Notes: generated by a model from the sequence alone, not told the origin. Shown: positions 12,640-24,549, numbered from the stretch's first letter. The stretch: 64,000 nucleotides of DNA from Byssochlamys sp. IMV 00236 (GCA_001931875.2 MSJH02000803.1:62362-126361), one strand, 5' to 3'. Numbers and translations are program-made.

Positions 12640-13348
12640 ATGGTATGTTTCCGGTGGCTTGATCACAGTGCACAGAGAAATTACTAACCTTCCTTGCAGT
12701 CTGCCCAGAACTCCGCAGGTATCCAGACGTTGCTGGACGTGAGTGGCCCTCGACCTACTCAGGAAATACAATGAAACTGTTTCACTAATGGGTTATTCCA
12801 GGCGGAACGAGAAGCCCAGAAGATTGTGCAGAAAGGTGAGTTACCAGGTTACCCCTTGTCTATTTAGCGCAACGTATACTGACGAGGATGTTTAGCCAGA
12901 GAATGTACAGACTTCTACCCCTCTTTCCACCTATCGAGCATTCGCGAGGCATATTCTAACTACTCGTCACCCAGACCGCACTACGAGAGTAAAGGACGCA
13001 AAGACAGAGGCACAGAAGGAGATTGAGGACTACAGAAAGCAAAAGGAGGAAGAGTTCAAGAAGTTCGAGGCAGAGGTGAGCTGGCTGTTCATGTCTAGAG
13101 TTTCCAACTACCAGGGCGGCCTGGCAGTTTACTGGTATTCAGGGTGGACTAACGATATATCTTTCCCGAAATAGCACTCGAGCGGAAACAAGAAGGCCGA
13201 GGAAGAGGCTAATAAGGAAGCTGAGGCGAAGCTTGAGGAAATCAAGAAGCTGGGAGCGGAGAAGGGCGACAAGGTTGTCGAAGATCTGCTCCACGCTGTG
13301 GTGAACGTCCAGACCGAAGTTCCTGAGAAGATCGCCAGCAAGGCATAG
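12640..13348 (+). CDS. VMA10: V-type proton ATPase subunit G (Vma10)
   Basis: Six exons: 12640-12642 (the ATG alone), 12700-12738, 12802-12835, 12896-12904 (nine bases), 12975-13075, 13175-13348. All introns are GT-AG with ACTAAC/GACTAAC-like branch points, and the joined frame encodes 119 residues. The product has the family opening SAQNSAGIQTLLDAEREAQK, then KAREYRTTRVKDAK, the continuous charged helix of the peripheral stalk subunit, and a C-terminal segment DDLLHAV-like (VVEDLLHAVVNVQ). Length matches the family (~115-120). Role: with subunit E it forms the stator stalks of the vacuolar H+-ATPase that acidifies vacuoles and Golgi. The four-residue micro-exon is needed to restore KAREYR and is strong evidence for the model. 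Confidence 0.93.
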
Positions 13349-13760
13349 ATCCGGCGAGATGAGCGCTCGTTATTGCTTGTGGGATACTTTGAGAATATCC
13401 CGTCCCACTTTGTTGTTACTTGTTTTGAGGGAGGTCGCATCATGTTCCTCTCTATTAGCATCCCTGTCTGAAATGTAAATGCAATATCGTCTTCTTGATT
13501 CCATTGATGGGCCCTGTAAGCAAGAGCAGCTGGTAGGCCAGGACTGTTGGTGCAATTTCGCATATCTAGTAGTTATTTAAATATGTACCAATTGTTCTAC
13601 GAATCTAAGCCGAAGACCTGGAATGCGCCGATATCGAATGCGGTTGTCGGTAGTATCTACTCTAGTACCTATGCAGGGGGTATCTTCACATGGCTGCGGC
13701 GCGGAACCCGTTGCGTCATTGGGCGTTTCGCGGCACTTAAAGAGTCGCAGATTCCCAACC
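13349..13760. other. 3' region of VMA10 and upstream of lipase
   Basis: Nothing beyond presumed UTRs. The lipase frame is open upstream to 13623, so the lipase could begin earlier than 13761. Confidence 0.4.
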
Positions 13761-15362
13761 ATGGTAACGCGGATCTCCAGACAAAAGATGAAATACGCTA
13801 CAATCCGTCCGAACGCTGTCAAGTCATTAACTGGAATCTGCCACTCCTCCCACCGACTGTATCCATCATGTCGCGGCAACGCTTGTCGTTACTTCGGATA
13901 CTCCCAGCGCGGAAGCGCGCCGCAAAAGGACGAGACAGCACCGAAGTCCGATCCGCGTCTTGAAGATTTTGGAAAATTGATAAAGGATGAATATGCAGTT
14001 CTTAGGGAACAATATGGTGCGTGGATTGGCTATTCCCTAATGGATTGTCTTGTTCGAAAACGTTCTAATGATCCGTTTTTTTACTTATCGCAGCGACTCC
14101 GAAGTATCCAATTGTCCTTGCGCATGGCTTGTTAGGCTTCGATGAGCTCCGTCTAGCAGGGCCGCTTCTTCCGGCAATTCAATACTGGCGTGGTATCAAG
14201 GATGCATTGTCGATGAAAGGGGTGGAAGTTATTACTGCTAAGGTTCCTCCGTCCGGATCGATTGAACAGCGTGCGGAAGAGCTCGCTAGGGATATTGCTG
14301 CGGGCGCGAGGGGGAAGCATGTTAATATAATTGCGTTGGTTTTCCCATTTCTCAGGGATCGGTTGTTGGATAACATGCTAATTATGGACGGTGTAAAGTC
14401 ATAGCATGGTAGGCTTTCTGGGTTCCCGATTTAGACTACAGGAATGGCTTACCAGCTTTCTAGGGGTGAGGACTCTGGACAACGGTGTCGCAAGTCGCGA
14501 AGCTAATCGTTTTGAAAAAGAGGACTTGACTCTCGTTACATGCTTAGCAGGTTGAGGCCGTCTGAGTTCAAAGTGAAGTCGCTGACGACCATTGCAACCC
14601 CGCATAGAGGTCAGCCGGTCCACGCATGATGGAATATGAAAACGGAAACTGATAGATATAGGTTCGTCTATTGCGGACTATATATTCGAGCGGATTGGTG
14701 GTTTGTGGTCCGTATGGTCAAATTGACGAAACCAAGCTCATCCTTTTTTTCAGACGATCGTCTACCCCAGATTTATTACGCCTTTAACCGGATGAGGATT
14801 GATACTGGGGCTTTCGACCAGCTTACACGGAAGTATATGGAAGGGACGTTCAATCCCAACACGCCTGATGTAGAGGACGTTCGGTTAGTGTTCAGTTATG
14901 GAGTTGGTTGGGATGAACGTTGCTGCTAACATGTTGAAGCTACTACTCGTACGGAGCGATGATTAACCCCGGATTTTGGACAGTCTTCCGCCAGTCGCAT
15001 CGGATTCTTGAGCAGTTGGAAGGACCGAATGATGGTTTGGTCAGCATCGCCAGCAGCAGATGGGGCAGCTACAAGGGCACTCTGGTTGGCGTGAGCCACC
15101 TGGACCTCATAAACTGGAGTAACAGACTCAAGTGGCTGGTCAGTGAGCTTGTCGGGAGGAAAAGGCAGTCAGTAACCCCCCCTGAAGCTATCCATTAAGG
15201 GTGAAAGGTCGTTATTGTTGCCACTGACTAACATGGTTCTCGCAGTTTCAATGCCATTGCATTTTATCTTGATATTGCAGGTAAGCAGTGACGTATTGCG
15301 CTCTCCGTGTAAGCTTGCTGACTAGTATCTCTGTAGATATGCTTGCAAAAGAAGGTCTATAG
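13761..15362 (+). CDS. alpha/beta-hydrolase triacylglycerol lipase, apparently frame-broken
   Basis: Nine exon blocks read as a fungal lipase: 13761-14016, 14094-14334, 14399-14408, 14523-14609, 14662-14700, 14754-14883, 14940-15167, 15246-15280, 15337-15362. Landmarks: YPIVLAHGLLGFDEL (oxyanion region), NIIA-HSM (nucleophile elbow, Ser in HSM), LTTIATPHRGSSIADYIF, RLPQIYYAFNRM, GPNDGLVSIASSRWG (acid region) and VSHLDLINW (catalytic His). Expected length is ~350 residues. Anomaly: after HSM (14400-14408) the next block must start GA-CTT-GAC to give GLDSRYMLSRL, but the only GT donor (14409) leaves the frame one base short, exactly where the conserved Gly-Gly should be. The exon sum is 1,052, one short of a multiple of 3. 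The N-terminus is also uncertain: ATG 13868 in another frame encodes a presequence-like MSRQRLSLLRILPARKR. It may be a pseudogene or carry a sequencing indel. Confidence 0.72.
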
Positions 15363-16112
15363 TCAGTCAATCTTCGAAGCACCGTTGCATCTCGGCCGTA
15401 CCGGATCTCAACGGCTTAGAATCTCGTGGCATCCATAGACATATACCCCAATAGCTCTATCTGAATAAATATCATATAATAAAACTTGATTTGCTGTATA
15501 ATGCTTTGAGAATTCTTATAGGCCCCAGTCACCAGCGTGCGGAGACGCGTGAATGAGGCTGTGCCGGATCTGATGCAGCTCATTCTGTGGCTTAGCTATC
15601 CGAAAACCCGTATACGGCAATTCGCGCTGTCACGGACAGCGCAGAGGATGGAGAGAATAATAATAGTGCACAGCACGATAACGAGAAGAGAATAATGCTC
15701 ATCCCGGAGCACCCGGACTGGTATAAAGTTTCAGTCTAGCCGCGGAGTGTTCATCGATCGTTTTCAGCCCCACGGAGCGCTTTTCGCAAAAATATTCTTA
15801 GGCCCCCGTTGGGCGCTCTAAGTAGAAGATCGGAGAAAACGTCATCTTCCCTTTCTCTCGTGTATACCCGCAGTTCTTCCTATCAACAGCCTTTCTTTCC
15901 CCAGACACCAACAGAGAAACCACTAGTTGGATGTTCCCTCTTGAGTGCATAGAAACTCGTCTATAATCCCCAGCTTCCGAAGTATCTCCAGTGATATCAT
16001 TGGCGCTGTCTTCCCCGCACTCGGTAATACTCAGTCCAGGCTGCCCGCCTCCAGCGTTCGCCGATCACTGGGTTGATCCAGTACCTAAATCCACTGGGGG
16101 TGCGCAGACACC
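15363..16112 (+). promoter_or_regulatory. upstream region of the arrestin gene
   Basis: This 750-bp stretch has no coding frame. Pyrimidine-rich tracts (15845-15860, 15890-15902), typical of fungal core promoters, lie 200-270 bases before the ATG. No operator is assigned. Confidence 0.4.
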
Positions 16113-18276
16113 ATGACGGCGAGGATCCATCTGGACCGGCCTCACGCATATTTCACGAATCTGGACATCATCACCGGGAAGGTCATTGTGCAGCTTGTGA
16201 CGGATACATCGATCAGTGCTATCCAGGTGAAGTTGGAAGGTGAAAGTCGGACGCGGCTGGCGGGCCCGCGGTATCAGGGCGATGTTAGACCGGACAAGAA
16301 GAAGACGGAACTAGAGGTTCATAAGGTAAGTCAGGTCACGTCCACGTGTTGTATATTGACTGCAGAGCACAATTGCGCATCGATCATTTCGAATTGACCG
16401 GAGTGGGCTGATTGGGTCTGCAGCTGCTTTACAAAGTTTCCACGGTTTTCCCCAGTCCGGAGGTCTATCAGCATGGCTCCAGTGCAGTTTATACCCTTCC
16501 TGCTGGAGTGCATGAGTACCCATTCAAATTTAAGGTGAATACATGCAGGCATTGAGGCTATATATATACGTCTTCAGTACAAAGCTGGGTGCTGACTGCT
16601 CTCTAGTTCCCGTTCAATAATTCATGCAGCACCCATAACAGCATGTTGACGAATCTCAACATGACTGGACTGAGACTCGAAGTGGCACGGGATACTGATC
16701 GCCATGTTAAGAAGACGTTGCCTCCATCATTGAGGGGGTTTCCTGGAGAAGCGGAGATTAAGTACTATGTTAAAGCGACTATTGTCCGGCCGCAGTTCTA
16801 CAAGGAGAATATCCGATCGGTATGTTCTCGGATGTCCCCAACGTTAACGAGAATGAATATTCTGAAATGAGCCAGGACTGCATGATTTCACGGTCAGCTG
16901 TGGTATAGCTACTGACATGCTCGTTTAGATATCCGAATTCAACTTCCTCCCTATCGAACCCCCGAAAATGGGGGATCCGAAAGAAGAGACATACGCGCGG
17001 CGACAACATCAGTTTACAAGGCCTGGAGCCCCATCACAAAAGAGAGGTCTCTTTCAGAAAATATCCGGTACAACGGGCCTCTCCTCCGCAGACGGCCCTC
17101 GTTTCTCCGTCGATGCGAGACTGCCAAACCCTCCGATTCTAACAATCAACGAACCAATCCCTCTCCGCGTTCTGGTAACGAAAATCTCAGATACACTGGA
17201 GACTATATACCTGCAGATGATTCAGATTGAGTTGATAGCATATACACATATCCGTGCACATGATCTGGCAAGGAAAGAAAGTGGCAGCTGGGTTCTAGTG
17301 AGCCACAGTAATATGAACCAGCCTTTAATCAGAGGCGAAGACGCTCCTGGCCAAGAATTTAAGATCGATCCCGCAATCTGGTCTCGGATACCTCTTCCAA
17401 GTTCTGTCGCTCCATCTTTTGAAACATGCAATATCTGGAGAACTTATGAGCTGGAAGTACGCGTTGGCTTGAGCCACGGAATCAAAGGAGCACCCAAGGT
17501 ACGCTGGCCCTACTGCCTCTTCTTTGCAGGATCACAGACGTCTCTTTATCCTTAGGAAATTCTGCTAACAGTAGCAGTTGACTATGGCGGTACTACCGCT
17601 GAGAATTCCAGTCAAGGTATACTCGGGAGTTGCTCCGCCACAGGCTCTGTTGGACGCAATGGCTGGCAGGAATGGCAAAGCCGCCGAGTCAGCAGGAACA
17701 CCCACAAGCCCAAGTCAACGTCCTCCGATGCCCCCAAGGCCATCCGCTCCCCCAGTACCAGCCTATCCGGAAGATGGCTACGCAGACGCTCCTCCAAGCT
17801 ATGAAGATGCTATTGCCGAAGATCTCGGCCCAGTAGACGGTCCACGACGTGACTATAACCCCCCAGATGGCATTTCCGGGAGACGGACAGTGTCAGAAAC
17901 AGGTGTTGGATCTCCGGACGAGAAGGGTAGGGAGAGACTGTTCCCCGACAGTGTTGGCACGATACATTCCAATGCCTCTGTCGAATCGTTTGATATGCTT
18001 CCTTCAACGCCTACTGATTCGCACTCCAGCCCTGAGAACGTGAGTCCGGCCTTGTCACCGGTTGATGTGCGCCCCTATTCCGCTGAACAGCGGCACGACG
18101 AACCTCTACCAGAGTATCAGCCAATGCCAACGCAGCTAAGTCCTCTCTCAGCGACCGATAATGCTGCTCAGCGGAGGCCGTCAAACACGAATTTACGCAT
18201 GAATTTGGGTGTGCCCCATCGAAAACCCGTTCCAGGCCATTCAAACGGCAAGCAGCCTCCGACTCCAGGAGCATAA
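16113..18276 (+). CDS. arrestin-related trafficking adaptor (ART/CreD-like)
   Basis: Five exons (16113-16325, 16424-16534, 16607-16819, 16929-17498, 17578-18276) give 601 residues. The N-terminal arrestin fold begins MTARIHLDRPHAYFTNLDII with GKVIVQL and the AIQVKLEGESRT strand. It continues through YTLPAGVHEYPFKFKFPFN (typical of ART N-lobes) and the C-lobe with ILTINEPIPLRVLVTK and YELEVRVGLSHG. The last 200 residues are disordered, Pro/Ser rich, with a PPSY motif (DAPPSYEDAI) and a second LPEYQP. PPxY motifs in this family bind the WW domains of the HECT ubiquitin ligase Rsp5/HulA and send plasma-membrane transporters to endocytosis. The last acceptor is chosen at 17577, because the upstream TTAG (17555) puts the PLRIPVKVYSG strand out of frame. 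Kozak-like ACACCATGA at the start. Confidence 0.88.
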
Positions 18277-18338
18277 TAATAATCATGAGAACTTTGATGT
18301 GTCCCTGAGCAGGAACACACTATCGACGACCCGTTAAT

Positions 18339-18392
18339 TTTCTTCTTCTTCTTCTTCTTCTTCTTCTTCTTCTTCTTCTTCTTCTTTTTTTT
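18339..18392. repeat. (TTC)n microsatellite
   Basis: About 15 TTC units ending in a T run lie 60 bases after the arrestin stop codon, presumably in its 3' UTR. Confidence 0.95.
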
Positions 18393-19185
18393 CTACTCCC
18401 TGAGCAAAGTTGCATGATCTGGCGTTGGGTCACTGGTCATGGCTTTCAAGATCCTAGTTGTATCATTCATATATCCTTTGGAATTTCCCCCTCGGTGTTA
18501 CATGTGGAGAAAAGGCCGGTTTTCTCCAGGAATCGGTGTCTAGAGATCCGTTATTATTCCCCTCTTGACTCCTTGCGATCGCTTTGGATTAAGTCGGCGT
18601 GGCGAAGGGAGATGAGTAATATGTAGATAGGGACGAGTATGAAATAATTGCTATTGATGTCAAGAGCTGTGCAAGCACACCGAACTATCATCATCTAGTG
18701 CATGATAATAACATAGTTAGGTAACTATGAGGCAGTATTACTGATAGTAGTTTATAGGCTGCTACTTAAACCGAAAGCGCGCCGGACCACGTGGAATCAC
18801 CGCTCCGCTTGGCATCATCATTTCATTCCGCAAAAACCTCCGCTGCTCGAAACTAACTGGCGCGATAATATTCGACGCAATACTTTTCCTCTTCGCGGGA
18901 AGTTTTTATTACGAGAAACTCCTGACTTTTATTGTCGCCTGACTTGTTTTCAAGCCAACTACGCGCAACGGGTTCCTTTCCGCGCCCCTTTGAACTTTTC
19001 CTTCCATTCGCATTAGTTACGCTCCCGCGCGCTTTCAAGCTCTGCGCTGGCCCCGCGAGCGCTCCATTCTTCTTTCATTGCGCCTAAGTACTGAAAATCA
19101 GCGAAGCATCTCGATGGCCTTTCGTCAATGAATCCCATCGCATAACCAAGCACGCATCCACCCGCAACAAACGGGAACCAACAAC
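18393..19185. other. intergenic, upstream of coilin-like gene
   Basis: No gene is supported. GC-rich CGCG motifs cluster at 18775-19070 close to the next start codon, as in promoters of this genome. Confidence 0.4.
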
Positions 19186-22100
19186 ATGCGTCTCCATCTC
19201 ATCATCCAACGACACGGGCTCCCCGTCACGCGAATCCTATGGACGACTTCTCCTCCATCAACTCAGGCGGTACCAGCGCCTAGATCCGCATCGTCTGCAT
19301 CCGCTCTTACATCGACGCGAACACCGAACGCGACGTACGGAAATGATGACTACACCATCGCGCAGTTGCTCGAGGATGTGAACGAGGTGATCCCACTCGA
19401 GACGAAGGGCGGAAGCATTACTGGCGCGAGAGGCGATTATAATGGCGAAGAGAACGAAATCGGACAGTGGGGTCTAGAGGATTATGTGGTTGAAGTGAAT
19501 GGGTTCGAGTGTCTGCATTTCATGGAAGTGGAGGGTTTGTTGAGGGATGGGGACGAGGTTGTGTTAGTCACGACTCCTCGATTTGATTTAAGTTTTGTTA
19601 CGTGTGTAGAGGTAACGTTGGCTAATTACTTTGTTCGTGCAGTATTCGAGCTCTACAACTCTCCGATATGAGAGCGAGGCGCATATCAGGCCGACTTCAG
19701 ATCTCGATGGATGGAAGACACTTGATTGATGGAGTCCCGTTTGGGCGACCGTATCTGAAGAGATCGTTCTCTGCAAGACCTACGGTTAATATCCCGCCTC
19801 GGAAGCGTCGACGCATCTCGTTTTCCGGATGGAGTGCCGGTGACGATCTTGAGGAAGATGTGCGGTGGGATTTGCCACGGAATTTACACACCGGGAAAGA
19901 GATGTCTCTCTTCGACATCCAGGATGATGTCGCGTCAGATCAAGGCACTGTCATCCGGCACCCACCTGATGAGCTCGCCGGAGCGCAGGATTCTGACAGC
20001 GATGCGGATACTTCCGAAATTGATGAAGGGGACCTGGCAGAGGAGCTTAATGCGTTGAAAGAAGACCTACGGCCAGATGAAACCCCTGAAGTGGAAACGA
20101 CGGAAGCTATACGTACCAGAAGATCATCCCGTCGAGTGTCGCAGTTAGGTGTAAGCTCTGAACAAACAGAACCGAGTGGGACGACCCCGACTGGAAGTCC
20201 TGCTGTCCGCAAGTCCTCCATAGTCACTGACCGTCGTCCTGAGAGTGTGACGGAATCCCCCAAGAGGACGAAGAATGTCAGATTCCAGAAGGAGAGTAAG
20301 GAAGTTTCCAGCTCTTCGGAATCAGAGGCTTCTGGAATAGATAGAAAGGTGGGCACAGCAGCAAGCGATTCCAGTTCTATCACGTCTTCCGATGAGGAAT
20401 CAAGCTCCGAGTCAGATATATCCACTTCTGAGTCAGATGATTCGACATCCGAGTCTGACGAAGAATCGACTTCTGAATCGGAATCAGAAGAATCCACATC
20501 GGAGTCGGAGTCTGAGTCGGAGGATGAGGCTGTCAAGAAGCCCAAAGTTAATCCTCCGGGGAAGGGTTCTGTACTGACGAAGAAGACAAACCGTCGCAAT
20601 AAAATGCGAAGGAAGCTAGTGAAACTAAAGGAGCTCGGCCTTCTACCTCCAGATGCGGACTTTACTGCACTGAGAGCGTTCGAGGAAGCGAATGGGCGCA
20701 GTCTCCCTCTTACAGAGGTTACGGGCGCGACCGAGCCAAGACCGCAGTCCAAAGAACAGCTCGAGTTCGAAGCCAAGCGGCAGAAGCTGCTTCGAGACCT
20801 ACAGACTGGCGGGGTGGATATTGACGGGTGGTCAGAGAAAGAGAATGTGCCGCCAGCTCACTATACAGATCGAGAGGTCCCAGAACAGACAGCCAAAAAG
20901 GATGAGCCTGCTCCGGAGACTCCTCAGGAGAAGCCTGACGAGACGGCTAATGAGCCATTGAAGAAACGGTCATTAGACGTGGCCAGCTCCAAGCGGCTGC
21001 TGTTTGGGTCGCTTGGACTGAGGACGCCGAAATCCAAGGAAGAGGCGGATGCCATGCGCGCAAAGCTGACTGCCAAAGCTAAAACGTTCATCTCACATAA
21101 GGAAGACGCGGACAAGGAGGATCAGGAAGCAGCAAGCGATGCGGAAGAGAACTGGCAAGAGAAGTTGGTTATCAAAGCGACGGAGTGTGTCTTTGATGAT
21201 ATTGAGCTTTCGGCGCCTCCCTTCCCATTCGAACAGCGCTGGGACGAAGAGGCCCATGAGATTATCGCGGAACGCAAGGGATGGGGTAGGAGAAAGGGTC
21301 GACGGAAGAGACAGAAGATTGCTCAGGCGCAGGAGCAGGAGCAGGAGCAAGAACAGGAACAGGAATATAGTAACGGCTACTGGGATGGCGAGAACGGCGA
21401 TGTCTCTCTCAACTACGACGATGAATCCTACCTTCAAGGAGAGGAAACCAATCATACCGGTGAGGACCATGCAATGACAGATGCCAACGGGACGACAGAG
21501 GAACCATGCGACCTCCCTACTGTTCCAGCGGACGTGGGTACTCTACCAGACCTGGTTGAAGGACAGGTGCAGAATGGTGCCATCATCGCGTTTAAACAAC
21601 TAGATATGTCCAAGGCGACGAACTGGCAACCTAAGATATCAGAGTACCGCGTGGCACGGGTGGACAGCGTCCTGGAGGACAAAACAATCAAGGTCCAGCT
21701 AGCTAAACGGGACCGGGAGCAGCGAACTGACGGGGAGGAGGACGAGGAAGGCCGTCGTGAATACAGCGGGTTTGAGATGCCGGGGTTTGACGAGGAGACG
21801 GAAGAGGATGATGGCTTTCGGGAACTGTCATTCGCGGAACTCATCGAGCCCAAGCTGCTACAAGCCGCGCCGGCAGGCGAAGGCGATGCGCAGGGAGTCA
21901 GCGTGTCAGTACATTAATTTCCTTAGTATCCGAGTCCATTATGTTCCGTGCTCGAGCTTACTCGACCAAGTATCGGTAGAGAGTCCGCAGTCCTGGATGA
22001 CAATAAAGCCGTATCCAACGAAAGCCAGAACACATCAGCTGAACCAGGCGTGGTTACCGTCTCCTCCCAGACCCGTAACGAGATTTCCATGCTGATCAAC

Positions 22101-23186
22101 GACGCTGGGTTCCGGTCGAAGATTGATTCTGATCTCGTTGCGTCAGATGATAGTTTTGACTTCTTGCGGCCTTTCTCTGATTTCGATGACAGCTCCCAAC
22201 AAGAGCAGAACGAGAAGCAGGATGATAACCAAGATGACCACGCCTCCTCGAGCTCATCCGTCAAGTCTCCCACTTTTACAGGCTTCCCTTCGAGTCCTCC
22301 TGATATTGAAGCTGGCAAAAAACGAGCAGGATCCCAACGATCTACCCCATCCCCTTCTGCCCGGCAGCATTCAGATCGAAATCCCGAACCGTCCGGAGGC
22401 GCGTCTTCACAGGCCAACTCTGCCAGTGAAAGGCCACAGTCGACGCCTCAGGAAAAGTCAACCGCAGACCATCCCCAACTGCCGACCCAGGCTGAGAATT
22501 CTTCTCATCCAACGGACGACGATTACAAAGTGCCAGTGTCCTATCAAGCTCAGGCCCTTTCGGACGACCCATCATCGATGCCATTCAGTTCGCAGGTCGA
22601 AAGCCAAGTAACCTCCAGAGGAAGCTCGATGGTGCCTAATCCATTCTACGAAGTCGATCGCGCTCACGAAGAACGTCTAGCCGCACAACAAGAAGACTCT
22701 TCTATCCCCAGGATAGCAGCAGAAGAGCCAAACGAGACACAACAGACCGACTGGGCCGAGTTCGATCTCCCTCCAATCGACATGCTCATCTCCTCAACCG
22801 CACCAGCTCGCACTACAGCGAGGACTCGCTCTCCATCAACCCGACCAGCAGAACGACAGGCGATTTCCTCTCCTCAACGTGCTCCTTCTCCCAGACCTGG
22901 CGCAGAATCAGAACCGACGAACGAGAACCGCAACATAGCTCCCTTCCGCGCCTCCGAAATCGTAGATCTGACGCAAACAAGCCCCGCAGCCTCAGACGAT
23001 GAAGGCAGCGACCAAGACTTTGCACGATCTCAAGGCCTTCCTCGTGGTCCGGGCTGGGTTCAGAAAAACGTGCCACCTACACGAAGAAAGACTCGATCGT
23101 CAACAGACGAAGCGGCACTATTAGATGGGAGCAGCATCAGTCCACAGCGGGGTCCTGCTCGACGACGAGGACGGAGAGGTCGATGA
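19186..23186 (+). CDS. coilin-like conserved fungal nuclear protein (C-terminal join uncertain)
   Basis: Exon 1 (19186-19562) and exon 2 (from 19643) join with a GTTAGT donor. The N-terminal domain runs from MRLHLIIQRHGLPVTRILWT through WGLEDYVVEVNGFECLHFME and GDEVVIRALQLSDMRARRISG to DGVPFGRPYLKR. A basic PRKRRRI follows, then a long acidic Ser/Glu tract (protein ~residues 340-420), an RRKLVKLKELGLLP block, a Gln-Glu repeat and a C-terminal SH3/Tudor-like strand set (GAIIAFKQLD...ISEYRVARVDSV). N-terminal globular fold, acidic/basic disordered middle and Tudor-like end resemble coilin. Exon 2 meets TAA at 21915-21917. A same-frame ORF (21927-23186) follows with a SUMO-interaction-like EIVDLT and a C-terminal RGPGWVQK...RRRGRRGR tail. 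Removing a 30-base GT-AG segment (21897-21926) fuses the two into 1,296 residues, but that intron would be very short. The alternative is a 749+-codon gene followed by a separate ORF. Confidence 0.7.
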
Positions 23187-23498
23187 AGGGGATGATTGTA
23201 AATGATACGATGAAGTGAAGTGTGTGAGATAATTTTGATTTTTGAGATACCTTTGTAGTTAGCTTTGCTTTTTGCTTGGTGTGAGAAAGGAATGGCTACT
23301 GTATTGTTTACTTTGGAGTGTGCTATATAGTGTCCTACCCTCGAATTTAGTACATCGTGCATGTAAGGATAGTATTACCAGAAAAGACAGACGTCTGAAA
23401 TACTTGGATAGCGTCAAAAAAGCTAATAGCCAGTTCATTGTTGTTATTGATATTATTATTATTATTTGTGGACGCAAGCAAGCAATCAGTTCCCTCAG
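23187..23498. other. convergent 3' region
   Basis: Lies between the stop of the coilin-like gene and the 3' end of the decayed minus-strand gene. Contains a short TTATTA-type run (23443-23466) and no gene. Confidence 0.4.
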
Positions 23499-24549
23499 CT
23501 AGACAATTTGATACCATGTGCGCCTCGGATTAAGGTTGGACAGTCTCTGATCTTTCTCGTCAATATCGACCCTCTCCACTTCCGCGACCTCATAATCTAG
23601 ACAACCCCAGAATGCCCTATACGCTTGTGTGATTTTTGAATAAGGATTCGCCTAGTATCTTTCGGGGTAGTCCGACTCCGCAAGTGTATCAATAAAGTGA
23701 CGCCAAAGTTCATCAAACCTCGGAGAAGTTTTCATGAACGGGGAACTGAGAATCGACGCATGTTTGTTGAGGGTACGAATTGTTGGTTCGTATTCTATAT
23801 ACGCATTAGCTTTGCAATCTTATGAGGGTCAGATACGCACCAATAGTTAGTACTTGCTTAGGAAAAAAATCCGTATAACTCCCTGTAGCGTTTCATACCA
23901 ATATGTCTATAGTAGGGAAGTTCTGCGTCCCTCTTGCAGTCACGTTCAACGGTTTGTTCCGTTTTGCGAATCCAAGGGTTGTCTGACCAGTGTAACGCGT
24001 TCAGCCGTTTCTCCTGGTCCATTTGGTTTTTCTTGTACACGTCGAAGAATAGATTGCGTAACTCTCCAACGCCACCTGTTATATCTTCGATGCGCTGTAT
24101 CGCTTCTCGGTGTCCTGCTATCGCTTCTCGATGCTCCGCATGAACTTCATCGTGGTCTAGTCTCAACTTCTTCAACTCCTCGTCAAGACGCTCTATCTTT
24201 TTGATAAGCTCCACTCTCTCCTGGCGTGTGTCGGCAAACCGCATGGCGTGATAATTTCTGACAAAAAGGCTTCCCTCGTATGTACATTATCAATGTACAA
24301 GGGATTATCGTCAATAGAGGTTTATAAGGCTGCCTTTGTTCTAGTGATCATACCAGCGTCATTGACGGGCTCAATAAATGATGCAACCATGGCATCGACT
24401 AACTCATCGGACTGACTAGTGATCGGGTCTGGAACTTCTGGTGTAGGTAATTTGACCACGTTCATTCGTTTAAGGAAAGTTGATTTGCTTCCCTTAGCAG
24501 AGAGACCCAGCCCTCTGCGTTCTTGTCGTCCATCGTGAATCTTATCCAT
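23499..24549 (-). pseudogene. broken coiled-coil protein gene, unknown family
   Basis: Reading from ATG at 24549, the frame encodes MDKIHDGRQERRGLG... through MITRTKAAL, then an in-frame TAA (24324-24322). It continues in the same frame with TSIDDNPLYIDNVHTREAFL, shifts frame, and resumes with a charged coiled coil (ADTRQERVELIKKIERLDEE) to ELYGFFS and a second stop (23860-23858). After what looks like an intron, the sequence EYEPTIRTLNKHASILSS leads to a TAG at 23654-23652 and continues with AYRAFWGCLDYEVAEVERVD to a final TAG at 23499. All three internal stops could come from CAA/CAG by C-to-T change at CpA, the RIP context. I do not recognise the family. Evidence for decay is good; function unknown. 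Confidence 0.65.

Noticed and set aside
20450..20540. Long antisense ORF (278 codons, 19940-20776) as a gene
   Set aside because: It is the mirror of the Ser/Glu-rich codons of the coilin-like protein, which read as Ser/Asp on the other strand.
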